From Fusarium oxysporum f. sp. lycopersici 4287 (taxonomy: Eukaryota; Ascomycota; Sordariomycetes; Hypocreales; Nectriaceae): a DNA stretch of 64,000 nt. A program made the translations under genes and the position numbers. Below are positions 46,601-57,499 of this stretch, in pieces. The DNA lies in the NCBI RefSeq assembly GCF_000149955.1, contig NC_030990.1, forward strand, positions 744,001-808,000, in the 5' to 3' direction. Every line of letters begins with the position of its first letter. Position 1 is the stretch's first letter. The notes below the pieces were generated by a model, which saw only the letters and a program-made list of their open reading frames with translations, ran no database searches and was not told the DNA's origin.

Positions 46601-47894
46601 TGAGGCTACCCAATGTGCTTTTCCCGGAGCCGCTTCTCCCGACAATAAATGTCATCTCGCCCGAGGGGAAGAAGAAGTTGGATTCGTGGAGTACCTTTTG
46701 TGCCGGATTCGAGGGGTATGCGAAGCTCACCTACTAGAGTTAGCTCTTATCTTTATTAGCACAAGAAGAACCTACATTCTTCAACTCTATATCACCGCTG
46801 CAACTCAGAGGTCGCAAAGTTCCAGTCATCGGCTTGACCATCTCACCGTCCCGCACGTTTCGAGTGATGCTGGAGAGAAAGCTACCGGCTGACATGCCTT
46901 TTGCGAGAACCAACCACTGAGGCATCAAAGCCTCAATACCCTGAAATGCTGCGAGGGTTGCATAAAAGGTTGTCAAAACACTGCCAGCGGCAAGACCGTC
47001 GTTGTTGACGAGCACAACGCCGTACCAAAAACCGACGACGAACATGGCCACGACCCAGAAAGCAACGTAGCCCATTTGCAGAGCATTACATTGTGCCTGG
47101 ATTAAATACTGCTTTGCTGCAGCTTTGGCAGCCGGGTAGTACTGCCAGACCTCCTGATCGTAACCGTTGAAGACCTTGACGAGATCGATGGCTGTGATTG
47201 AAGCAACGGCGAACTTGGAAGCGACTGCCAGTTCACGTTTCTGTGCTTGAATGGCGGGTTCAAGTCGCTTTGTCGCCAGCGAGAGAACGATAGCTGAGAT
47301 TGGAAGAGTGGTGAGGAGGACAAGGGTGAGTTTCCAGGAATAGTAGAGGGCGATACCGAGGGAAGCGATTGAGGTGATGATGTCGCCAACGAGAAGACCG
47401 AGAACTTGGGAGGAAGCGAGTTGAAGTTCACGAGTTTGTCTATCGGATGTTAGTCATGTTCAAGTGCAGAAGAGGGATACATACGTCTGTATTCTGATGA
47501 GAAGGCTTGACATGCCTTCGGATTGAGAATCGAACCAGGCCATGTCCTTGGAGAGAAGACTTGCAAAGATGTCTTGCCGAACACTGCATGCCTGCAGCTC
47601 TCCAAATATGACCCAGAGCGCAAGGAATGCTGTACTTGTGATCCAATTGCCAATACCGAGTCCTACAAGGACAAGTGCCCATCTTCCCACCTGCGAAAGA
47701 GCGTCATCCCCGCTGAGCGATCCATTCCCAAAGCCCGCGATGATATCGAAGACTTTTCCAAGAATGACCGACAGAACAGTTTTGAAGCCTGCTGAGAAGC
47801 CAGCCGCAAGCAGTGCAGCGATTAAAGCACCGGAGTGTGATCGTCTTGTAAATAGAAAGAGTTGTTTCCACGATGATTCAACACCTTGTTCCAT
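43665..47894 (-). CDS. STE6: Full-length ABC transporter of the B family, Ste6-like (a-factor/lipopeptide exporter)
   Basis: Exons 47894-47485, 47439-46776 and 46730-43665 give 1379 aa; introns are both 45 bp. Arrangement is TMD1-NBD1-TMD2-NBD2. NBD1 has Walker A GRSGSGKST (about 389), signature LSGGQKQR and Walker B LILDEITSGLD; NBD2 has GRSGCGKST (about 1150), LSGGQAQR and LLVLDEPTSALD. Both NBDs keep the catalytic Glu. The NBD1 pattern DEITSGLD followed by RRGKTTIIITHDIAQI is, to my knowledge, characteristic of filamentous-fungal Ste6 rather than of multidrug ABCB pumps. An acidic/Ser-rich linker of about 200 residues separates NBD1 from TMD2. Expected role: export of the farnesylated a-type mating pheromone at the plasma membrane. 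A drug-efflux role cannot be excluded. Confidence 0.8.
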
Positions 47895-49550
47895 TTTTGG
47901 AGTATAGAGAAATTGAGTATCATGCTGAGATTAAGGGGGAAACACTTGAAGAAGTGCTCGAAGTGATTGAGGCGACATGGCGATATGAAGCGACTAAATC
48001 CATGTGTCTGGGGCGACAAAGAACAATATCAAAGGGTCAGTGTTGTGATAGTGCGCACAGACGAGGCTGCGGCCAGGGGCTTAGTATTGTTCTTCTTGAT
48101 ATTGGCGAAAGGTGCACTGAGAGAGAGGGGAACATGGGACGAATTGGACTCATTATTTTTCAAAGGCTTTTGCATCAGGTTTTGGAAGGGTGCCGAGGGG
48201 CCGATCGATGTTGGTGAGGGTGTTGCCACTGTCATCTTGACGGTGAAGTAGCGAAAGCTCGCGAGACGAAACAACTTGCTTGAATTGTTGGTTGGTTCTT
48301 ATTCGTTTGAATTACAAATTCATTTCGGGATTGTCGGAAGTTGCGAGGGTACAGCAACTGTCAACTGTTTTCTTCGCCATGTTCTCGCTCGTTTGTGCTC
48401 CTCGTTGGTAGCACAAGGCGGGAAACGTTACAAAACGGATAAAGTCTGTTGGCACCTTACGTAAGGAGAGACAATCCAGATCATACCTAGGTAGCTACCT
48501 AACATGAGAGATCTGACTTGATTATAACAAGCTGTTCATTCAATGTCTGTAATGTGGGCGCCCTGAGTTTGCGATGGCGGGCAGGTTGGGAAAGACCAAG
48601 AGCAAGACTCGAGACCAACCTGTACCTTCTGTGTGACTCAACCGCATGACGGCAAGTCGTTGGGAGCTTGGGAGAGGGCGAGGGTATCATGAGTACTTAA
48701 GGTATTCTAGACGGGAGAATGGAAATCTTGGACGAATTGCATGGTGACCTCGGAACTACAAGGGATATGCGCAAAACTATACATCTGTACCAGTTACAAG
48801 TATACTTTTATTGCATTTCTAGTATCGACCCTTAGGTCGGCGTTGGTTCTCTGACCGTGGGTAGTTGTCCGCAAGTCTCTCGTTACATCATGGCAATCAG
48901 TTGATTTTAAATTATTACTGCTAGATTTCAATACGGCTTATATTGGCCATATAAACCCCGCAAGACCTCCTGAGGTTATCCTTCTTGCTTATGGTCGAGA
49001 GCTTGAGTTCAATGGTTACAAAGAAGCAAGCTTGAGGCCCCTCATCACCCCTCCCAGTATTGGTATCACTGTGTTTTATCACCATTGCAAGCCCCAACAC
49101 CATTTTCGTCGGTTAGCTACAAGTATCGTGTATTGCCAGAGGACAACACACTTGGATTCGAAATTGACTCGTGTCTTGGGTAGCTCTCCGTTAAGCTATC
49201 GATTTAGTTGAATGGAGGGTTGGGGCTGGGATACGGAATACCCTGCTGACGGGAACACATGTAAACTTCGTACTCGTGTTCACATGCAGAGCAGTTTCTC
49301 GTCACACCATGCCTTTTATCATGGAATTTAGCATAGTACAGTCATTATATTCTTAGAGGATTCGTAGCATCAGAAGCTTCACAATGCTTTTGCCTCAAAT
49401 CTGCTTCGACGAGTGGGAAATTTGCGGCTCCTGTAACTGTATTTTCTACATGCCTTGAACTCATCTTTTGGGGGCTAGATTGTTTACAGATAACTGAGCA
49501 GGGGAGACTTCATATGGGACGATTCGCTCATAATATAGATAGGAAACAGT
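47895..49550. other. Upstream region of the ABC transporter, then gene-poor DNA
   Basis: About 1.65 kb without a supported gene. The first part should hold the ABC transporter promoter. From about 48.5 kb the stretch grades into A/T-richer, gene-poor DNA. Confidence 0.45.
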
Positions 49551-49556
49551 CATCGT

Positions 49557-50973
49557 TTAGAAGAGTTGCAGAAGGCGTACTTCGATGGTTGGCGCTGTCG
49601 GCAATAGATATACATCCTTCATTTTTCCGAAATCTGAAGTGTACAGTGCAAGAATAGGAGAGCTCAAAGACTTGTTTTGGGCTTTGAAAAGACTTTCTGC
49701 GAGATGTTTGTGATCTTGATATTGGGAGAAGTCTTGTGCAAAAGATTCGTCCGCAGCCATAAGTTGCCAGGATTTACCCCTGACTTTCGCATGACTGTCT
49801 TTTTGTGGTGAAGAATAATTAATTGTATGTAGCCATATGTGATTGACGGACCCGTGGCGTCGTGGAAAGATGATAAGAGTTATGTTTCTATCCACATTAG
49901 GATAGAAGATACAGAGCGTCTTATCAGGGATCTGCTCCTGTTTCCTACAGATGCTTAAACTTGGAATAATTTCATACTTAAACTGTTCATAGCTTCAGAC
50001 TCGAAGCTACTATGGTAGAAAGCCACTGTATAGTCTTCGCAATCGAGGCTCGCATCCTCAACGAAGCACAGGCCCCATGGCCGTAAAACAGATGGTGCCC
50101 CGTTCTGGGCTCCGCCTTGTCCGTGACACAAGATGAAGCGCTCAAAATGCCGCCGAGGTATAGGTTGTACTCTCGCAGAATCAGTTGTTACATCCAATGC
50201 ACGACATATATCATTTCGCATTAGGTCACCCAGTTCCTCTCATCCGTTCATCCCATACGAGTCATAAACTTGAAGAGGCTGGGATAGAGACTGTTCTGGC
50301 CCAGTAGGGTCAAGGCCGCAGCGCACTTAGTGTTAGGAGAGGAGTCCGGTGAGGAGAGATTTGTTCGGCAAAGCGCTCCACGAGATAGATATAATGGTCC
50401 TCTCGGGCCGCGTCCTGGAGAGCGCAACAAAGCCCAACTTGAGAGACCGAGGCAAAGGCCTTACTCTGGGTGTTCTTGTTTTGTTTTAGTGAAGTAGACA
50501 TAGGATATCTAGGATCCCATATGCGCAAACAATGCGGTGCTTAGTAACCCCTTAGACTCTTCGAGGAGGAGATTGTGTAGGTAGTCGGTAAGCTCGTCAA
50601 CGGTGTTGTTGACAGCGCATTCGCCACCCATATCATCTTCTCTTTCTTAGTTTTTCACAATTTGTGTCCACCGGCGTTGACACGATTTATAGATAGAACT
50701 TCGCAATAGAGATACCCTCGTTGAGAGGCTAGGAAATGCCTCCTGTTCGTGGCAGCGATCACAGAGAATAACTTGACCACCATCGCTGAAGCGGGACAGA
50801 CAGGTCAACGAAACTGTCACGCAAGAGGGTATACAATGAGAGGGAAAGGCAGGTGTATGAACAGTCAACCTGAAGCGGATTCGGTGTAGAGGCTCGTCAG
50901 TGGTTTGATGTCGGCGATTTTGCACCACGCCCCGTAGAAGGGTTAACCAAAACACTGTTGCGAATGCCCTCAC
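49557..50973 (-). pseudogene. Decayed gene, possibly with a MYND-type zinc finger
   Basis: Minus-strand open stretches in shifting frames (50973-50647, 50528-50310, 50221-49955, 49895-49557) look like pieces of one broken gene. Near 50640-50780 the reading CDRCHEQEAF... then KSCQRRW resembles a MYND finger. In the two other frames of the same bases one finds HK and CEKLRKR, the order expected at the end of a MYND domain, as though two indels broke the frame. Ankyrin-like LCCALQDAAREDHYIYLVE follows in yet another frame. This is interpretation by eye. An unknown multi-exon gene remains possible. Confidence 0.25.
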
Positions 50974-51418
50974 CTCTCAACACAGCAGCGACATGAACAT
51001 CTGCAAATACGCGCAATTAGCAAAAAGAAACTTGAGGCAAAAAAAACATACAACAGCGGGGATTCGCTGGTCGTCACCGACCCAACTACTAATCCGCCCC
51101 TTACCAGCTTATCTATGGGAGAGCGGACGGGATCCCGAGTTCTCTGATAGGTATGGTCGTATGTAATCACCTGTTTGTAAGTTCAAATTATAGCGTCTTC
51201 CTCGTGCCGACCGTCAAGCCTACGGTACAAAGTAGATGTGAGCATGTTCTCTCTAAATAATGAAACGCAATTCGCTCAAGGTCTGTGACAGGAGTCAAAC
51301 TCTCCCCGGCGTTCTGGCTGCGCAGCGGGAGCTAGCAGATGCGAGTCAAAAATCCTAATTTCCATCATGTTATCAATACCCAGAAGAATTCATGAATAGC
51401 CTACGCTTATACTCGGTG
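50974..51418. other. Gene-poor stretch
   Basis: Short frames only. The sequence at 51275-51345 has a vague tRNA-like T-arm but no complete cloverleaf. Confidence 0.4.
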
Positions 51419-51570
51419 TTATTCGGTTGACTTGGAGGCTTGCTGGTTGATGGCGGCTGACTCGGCAGCCTCCAGCTTCAACTTGAGTTCTTCATTCTCA
51501 TTGAGCTTCGATGCAAGATCCTCCTCGGCTGCACGCCAGAAAATAGTCACCTCAACCAAGTTTCTGCGTA
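51419..51570 (-). pseudogene. Fragment of a coiled-coil gene family (copy A)
   Basis: On the minus strand the final 45 or so codons read FWRAAEEDLASKLNENEEL and so on, ending TAA at 51419-51421. This matches the end of the coiled-coil ORF at 54521 (FWRSAEEELTKQIAINEDL). Upstream the frame meets a stop and no start is seen, so only the 3' tail is recognisable. Confidence 0.4.
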
Positions 51571-54520
51571 TATAACCTTTATCCAACGGTTAAAGGTTGC
51601 TTTCATGGTATTGGATCATTCTTGGAATGGAATGCCGCATGAGAATCTTTGTAAACTCTTATCCTGGAACGACTTCTTCTTTATGGTGATGGGATCCCTC
51701 TTATACCTGAAGGGCTTTCTTCTATCTTCCTTGACTACCTAGAAAGGGTTCAATGGGCTGAGGAGAAGGAAGTTACCCTGGTCTAGTAGAATTGCTATGA
51801 TCTTATTCATTTACACAACATGTACTTGTGTTCGGGTTCAATGTTGGGATGTTTGAGCGAAGGAAGACCAGCATGCAAGATGCATCGGGGCATCTTTCTC
51901 ATTGGTTATAAGCACTACAGGTTTTTCATTCCGATTGCCAGAAAGGAAGCAAGGGAGGAGAGTATTCCCCTAGAGACCATAGAAGTTAACTCAGCTTACT
52001 AACATAATAGTTAGCTATTACAGCATCTTATATAGTGTAATTTACTTACTGCTGCTAGCGTCATCAACTACAAGGCCTCGGGCAAGAATTCTCTTTCAAT
52101 GAGGGATAGGTGCCAATAAACCTACCTGCCCTCCCCCAGATCTCGGTCAGGGTTTGGGGAATGTGCGCCAGCTAGATCGTTGTGGACATCGCCGTGGTCT
52201 CATCCCCGTGAAAGGCTGAATGCATCGTACTGATGTGGCCAGTGTCAAGGACAGAGTACTCTGACCAATGATATATCTTGCTCAGGAGTTTCGACCCTTG
52301 TCATCTCTGTAAAGCTTTATAACAACCGAAAGCCAGTAGGTACGAGGTTTGTTGAAGTGATTTGATATACTGCCTCATCTCCAAGGGCAGCGGGCTGAGG
52401 GATGGGATGGCGGTTATGTGTGCAACTCAAGGATGCAAAGGGGTACGAAAAAGAAGGGTGATGTAGGAGAATACAGCAGCACCAATTCTCGCTTCTGGGT
52501 ACCCTCGGCGGCTGGAAGTGCTGATTGTGAATCGATGGTAGAAGAAGTGTTGTTTTGAGTCCTGGTTCAGCGTATCGGGATGTCGTCTTGCAGCCATAGC
52601 AGCATCCACAGCCCTCCTTCGACCTCAAACTGTGGGACATTCCTAAGTGGTGACGGATGCTCCGCAGGGCCTGTGGGCTACCTTCCTGGGCCAAGGTGGT
52701 GATATCGGTATTGACTTAGCCGATACAGCTGGGAATTTAGCTGATGCTTTGATATGTCCTTGCATCAACATCGCCCAGTAAAGCGAAGCACTGATCCTTG
52801 AGGTGTCTCGACAGCGACAATGATAGCATGCATTCCTGCAAATTTGAATGCGATCTCACTCACTTCTGCCGCCAGTCTTAGTACAAATGACCTCGGCAGG
52901 GGGCAAGAGTCGATATCGACCAGAGCAGTTATATATACAAATTGGCCTCAAACGAGCCGATTGGTAAAGGAGGGAAAGGGAGGGAAAAAGAAGATCCGTG
53001 TAGATCTTGACCCGTGGGCGTGTGTGGTACAGGGGGGCTCTGGCGCTGGTGGCCAACTCGTTCGGAGAGCTTCATGGACCTAGCCAATCTCATCAGAAAT
53101 TTCATTAGCTGCCAGGTTTCGTTGAGCTTGTTCCCAGATAGACTGGGCAACTCCTCGAAGATGATAGCTTGGATGGCTGTCAGCTATTTTAGGAAGGCGA
53201 GGACAAGACGCTGCTGGTCTAGTTTAAAGGCATTGATGGAAGGTCAACTTCTTGACGACACTCCCTAGTTGTTCGGTTGTTTTCGATTGTCCCGCTTTCT
53301 GTATCGAGTGGCTGAGTACATAGTAAATCGCAGATCGTATCAGGCGGTAAGGGAGTTGGAGGTTGATGTGTATGGAACCTATGTCCTTGATCTTGCCTTG
53401 TCGAAGTGATCGACAACGTCTGATGTCAGGCTGTTGAGAAACGCCCTAGCCTTCTCCTTCGTGCTTTAGGGGGGAGAATAGTAGGTATTGCAACTTAATG
53501 TTTGTGCTGTGGCTGGAAGGCTGACACGTATGCAAACGACGAGTGCTTGTAAGCCTTCAGGCGACGAAGTCCTGTTCAACAGGGAGGGTTGGAAATTTAG
53601 AAAAGGTCGCGAGCTGACGAGCGGCATGGACCTTGGGAATCTGAGGTGTGAGGAAGGCTGGAATTTTCATGCTTTTACCAAAAGCGTATCGCGTTAGGGG
53701 TTATCGGCCGGTCGATCTGGCTTGAGGTGGTCTTCCAGGGAGTTGGCTTCGTACCCTAGCGTGTGTACAGGGTCATCGTCCTTTTGTTTGACCTCCTCGG
53801 TGGTGATGAGGGCAGGCAGAGGGCTTATAGTAGGACACTCCCTGGAATTATCTGCAAGAGTCACCGGCATCTTTATAGTATAGCAAGTATATAGGTTTTC
53901 CAAGAGTGGCTTGACTACCTGCGAGTCGATATTGATACCCTACCTCATTGTGGAGGAGATCATCTTGTTGAGTATGGCCAAGGGGTATCCTCGTCGCCCA
54001 GAGTAGTACATTCTGGATTTGTAAAACTCCTCTCGTTGACTGGCAGGGGTACCAGGGTGAACAAACTTCCGTGATGAATCCGTTTCACCGAAGTCTTCAA
54101 CTAAATGCCTCTCAAATCAGGTTTGTGGGTCCTTTTGACGTCGAGCGCCTGGCTGTCTTGCAGGCCTAATAGACCACTGTGACTGATTTCGCGCTCTCGG
54201 CGTGTATATAAGCTGCTGATTGAAATACTTGCGGAATGGATGATAAAGCTGTCAGGGGTTCAAACGACGAGGCTAACGCTTTGTAACTGAGACGATGGGA
54301 GACCCAACCTCAGTCCTCGTGGCGGCAGGAGGATATCTGCGGTGTGAGTGAGAGTACTGGTGGTGTTCGCAGTGTGAGTAGGCAGTCGCAGAGGCGACTG
54401 CTGTGGTCTGACGAGAGGGCTTAATGAATTTGCGCATGTACTCGCGTCCTGTGCAGCTCCCATATCATCGTTCCATGAAGTTTTCCCTACAGCCCTCACT
54501 TTCCACGCTGCATGATGACC
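51571..54520. other. Gene-poor stretch with unassigned degraded frames
   Basis: About 3 kb. Minus-strand segments around 52930-53250 read like interrupted protein (FEELPSLSGNKLNETWQL, LMKFLMRLARSM) with stops between them, suggesting a dead gene that I cannot assign. No intact gene, LTR or terminal inverted repeat was recognised by eye. Confidence 0.35.
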
Positions 54521-54934
54521 TTATGCCTCGAGCTGTTTGGTGAGGTCTTCGTTGATGGCGATTTGCTTCGTCAATTCCTCTTCTGCAGAGCGCCAAAAGT
54601 CTGTGATACGCTGCAGTCGCTCCTCAGTAAGAGCAAGAGTCTTCTTAAGCTTGTTATTTTCTATAGCAAGCCCGCCATTACTTTCCTGAAAATAGTCGTT
54701 TTCGTTGTTTACGAATTTATTCTCTTCCGAGATATGCTTAACGCGGTCACGGAGCGCAGCGACCTCGACATGGTCGGCTGGAAGATTGACAGACATGACG
54801 ACATTTTTCGTATCTTTGCTGTTCGGGTACCTAACCCCTTGGATTATATATCGATCGGTCAAGGTTTCGGAATTTTGTATTTTGATTTCTATCACAAGGT
54901 GTTTCCGCATTCGAAGGCTTGTCTGTGTTCGCAT
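54521..54934 (-). CDS. Hypothetical coiled-coil protein (copy B of a local family)
   Basis: ATG at 54934, 137 aa. Residues 51-61 (LPADHVEVAAL) match LMPADHLENAIAQL in copy C, about 0.4 kb upstream on the minus strand. From about 70 to 137 it is strongly coiled coil (Glu/Lys/Asn-rich), ending ...FWRSAEEELTKQIAINED and a Leu-rich heptad. No signal, membrane or catalytic motif is seen. Its first codons align at DNA level with the 3' end of copy D in another frame, so the ATG may be fortuitous and the ORF the intact remnant of a longer, broken gene. Confidence 0.35.
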   Translation of the reverse strand: MRTQTSLRMRKHLVIEIKIQNSETLTDRYIIQGVRYPNSKDTKNVVMSVNLPADHVEVAALRDRVKHISEENKFVNNENDYFQESNGGLAIENNKLKKTLALTEERLQRITDFWRSAEEELTKQIAINEDLTKQLEA

Positions 54935-55004
54935 AGCTCTGTGTTGTTGAAATAGTAAGGTAAGGTAGGTACCTAGCTTATCTACTCGGGCTAGTTCCCC
55001 GGCG

Positions 55005-55380
55005 CCTCTCCGTTTTCCGGGAGCTGGTCCGCGACTCCCTCTTGATCCTCGGGGAGCTGATAGAAAATCTCAAGGCCGTGGAAGAGTATGCCTGGGCGAC
55101 ATTATGTAGTCCGCAAAGACGTGCCCAGTGGACGCGTCTACATCTTCCATCTCGTAATCGTCCCTTTCGTCAAATAGGGAACGGAGGTTTCCATTGTTTG
55201 TGACAAAGGTACGAGTGATGCTGATCGTCTACAGCCTCGACGGGATCATTGGTAGCATCCGGGTCAGAAAGGACCTCGGCCCGGAGCTGGGCGATTGCAT
55301 TTTCGAGGTGGTCGGCGGGCATCAGGCTGCTTCTATAGTACCCTTTGCGCTATCTTGAATTCCAATTTTATTACTTTCCC
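55005..55380 (-). pseudogene. Broken coiled-coil family member (copy C)
   Basis: Minus-strand pieces in different frames: SLMPADHLENAIAQLRAEVL (about 55330-55270), TNNGNLRSLFDERDDYEMED then ASTGHVFADYIM (about 55210-55100), and GLEIFYQLPEDQE (about 55080-55040). The first and last correspond to SELSQLRARIIP and GLDVIYQLPQDGE in copy D, with about 75% DNA identity over a 46-bp block. At least two frameshifts separate the pieces. Confidence 0.4.
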
Positions 55381-55470
55381 TGAGAAGGGGCGAGAGGTAG
55401 CGGATTATATATAATAGGTAGTCGCGTCAAACAAGGACGTTGTCGTTCGTAGTTCCCATCACAAGGTATT

Positions 55471-55965
55471 TCACATTTGAAGATTCGTGGTTTTGCTGAC
55501 ATAACGTTCTGTATACGATCCGTATGGCTTCTCTATTGGGATCGTAGCTGCTTTTAGGGTTAGTTCTGCTCTCTCTCCGTCTTGGGGGAGCTGATATATA
55601 ACATCGAGGCCGTGAAGGAGTGTATCTGGGGTCTCAGGCCCCTCCTCCACAGCCTCGGTCCCAGCATCCAAGCCGGGAATGATCCTAGCTCGGAGCTGGG
55701 ACAGCTCCGATCTCTTCTGGCTAGAGAACATATTAGTATTATATTATCTCAAGTCGATTATCAGGAAAGTCTTACTTGACTAGCATGGCGAGACTTTCGG
55801 TCTGCCGCCTGAGTCCTTGGATCTCAGCATTCTGGTCTTGTATAATATGTAGCATCTAGAAAATCAATCAGTAATCAAGTATTACCCAATTCAAAGAGTA
55901 CTTACCATTTGAACGAGGCGAATAAGCATTGCAATATTCATTTGTCCGACTGGTATCACGTCCAT
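55471..55965 (-). CDS. Small spliced coiled-coil protein (copy D of a local family)
   Basis: Three exons (55965-55906, 55855-55776, 55720-55471) give 129 aa. Introns are 50 and 55 bp. The second has a perfect TACTAAT branch point, and both junctions keep frame, so this looks like a gene that is, or recently was, spliced. The start MDVIPVGQMNIAML is the nearest in-frame ATG; the frame stays open upstream to about 56117, so a longer N-terminus is possible. MLHIIQDQNAEIQGLRRQTE is a probable short coiled coil. The remainder, with LLHGLDVIYQLPQDGE, is shared with copy C. Function unknown. The gene sits in a gene-poor stretch among broken relatives. Confidence 0.5.
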
Positions 55966-57499
55966 GATGGCGATGCCCTTCCCCTGCGCGATTGGCGAGA
56001 TTGGCGAGTTGGTTGTGAAGGGCAAGAATACGTTTGGAACTCTTTGGGTTACATACTTTGTAATCAAATATTTTCGGTGGACATAACTCTCCGTAGGTCC
56101 AACAGCATGTCAGTAGAGCATGTTGAAGCATTGTCGTTGGGGTCTGCCAGTTCCCTTACACTTGCTGGCACTGCCAGCCTACCTTCTACAAACAACAAAT
56201 TTGAGGCCCATATAATTGTCACCAGTTCTTCTGCACTTACCCATGCCTCTGTATTGGCTCCCAGTAACAGTTAATGAAATGCTTATTTGCTGCAATGTGT
56301 TTCCGAGGTCAAGGCGATCTCGGGCTGAATGATAGGCAAGATAAGGATTTCGACGTGAGTTCGACTGGTAAATTTTAACATGCCATGGAAATAGACGGTA
56401 TGATTCTATCTCAGTAGTAAAAACTGTTTTGTCCAATTTCTCAAGTTAGCCAGATTCTGAAGCATTGTGAATTATTGAGACCCATGTAGTCCTATCGACA
56501 GACTCACGTATGTAAAAGGAGGTGGCTATTATAATGTGCTGGAAGAGGATAATTATCGGTTTAAATGTTAGAATCTCTTACCAGATTATCTTATGTTGCC
56601 TTCTAGTAGCTTTTTGCTTTTGGCTAAAGTGTTTCATCGGCCATGATTTAAAGGTCGTGCCATAAGTACCTATGCAAGTACTTGGAAGACATAAAGTTAC
56701 AAAATCTTGACGCAAGTCTGTTGGACTGTACACTATGGAAGCTGAGCTTTACTTGAAAGCCAAGCTGGAAGAAAGAAGAACAAAGTGTGATGCAGCATGC
56801 TCGAATGCCGGCTTCTGTGTTGCCCCTGAGGAGCCGATGATGTGTGGAAAATATGAAGTCCCTCTTTGAATCAAGATCTCCAAATGCCTTGAAGAAGGAA
56901 AAGGGATTGAATAAGCAGAATGCCGAGATGAATATTGGAGTGGTCGATTGAGATGGGGGATAACTGGACTTCTTATACTTGCCCCTGGCTTACATAAACT
57001 GATGCCTAAGAGTCAAAGATAGTAAACAACCGTTATTTGTGTTCAACAATCAGATGCGTTTGCTTTCGATTGTGATGAAGCACAGATGGTAATGAACTTC
57101 TTGCAAATACAGTTGTGCTCGTCTTTGCTAGCAAAATTGCAAGCCAATCGTGCACCGCCTGCAAGCTAATCGAGTTTTCACTTCCGAATTGATCCAGTCA
57201 CTTTTTCTGAAACAAACTTCGACAAGAAAACTCTATTAATATTTCTCAATATAAGGCAAATTAAGAATTGTTTGTCCTTTACATCCTCTTCATTCATGAA
57301 GCGGGTCTCTACATGCAAGTAAACACAATGACGTTAGCGGGGTAAAGTACCTCGGCCTGCGACACCAACATCAACATCACGACATTCTTGCTTGGGACTT
57401 TCAAACATTGGGTCATTCATTTGAGCTCACTCAAATTTGACTCTACGGTCACGAATTAAAGCATAGAGCCAAACACAGCAGATCATATTGAAATTTACC
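55966..57499. other. Gene-poor flank upstream of CAB4
   Basis: About 1.5 kb. Minus-strand frames at 55.97-56.44 kb may be upstream pieces of copy D, but no convincing start was found. The last 0.3 kb should contain the CAB4 promoter. Confidence 0.4.

Noticed and set aside
51275..51345. tRNA-like T-arm on the minus strand
   Set aside because: A GGAG/CTCC stem with a 7-base loop is present, but the loop lacks the TTCRA consensus and no complete D-arm and anticodon arm could be drawn.
51600..52010. Possible retrotransposon remnant
   Set aside because: A few phrases reminded me of reverse transcriptase, but no RT motif (such as YxDD) or LTR could be found in any frame.
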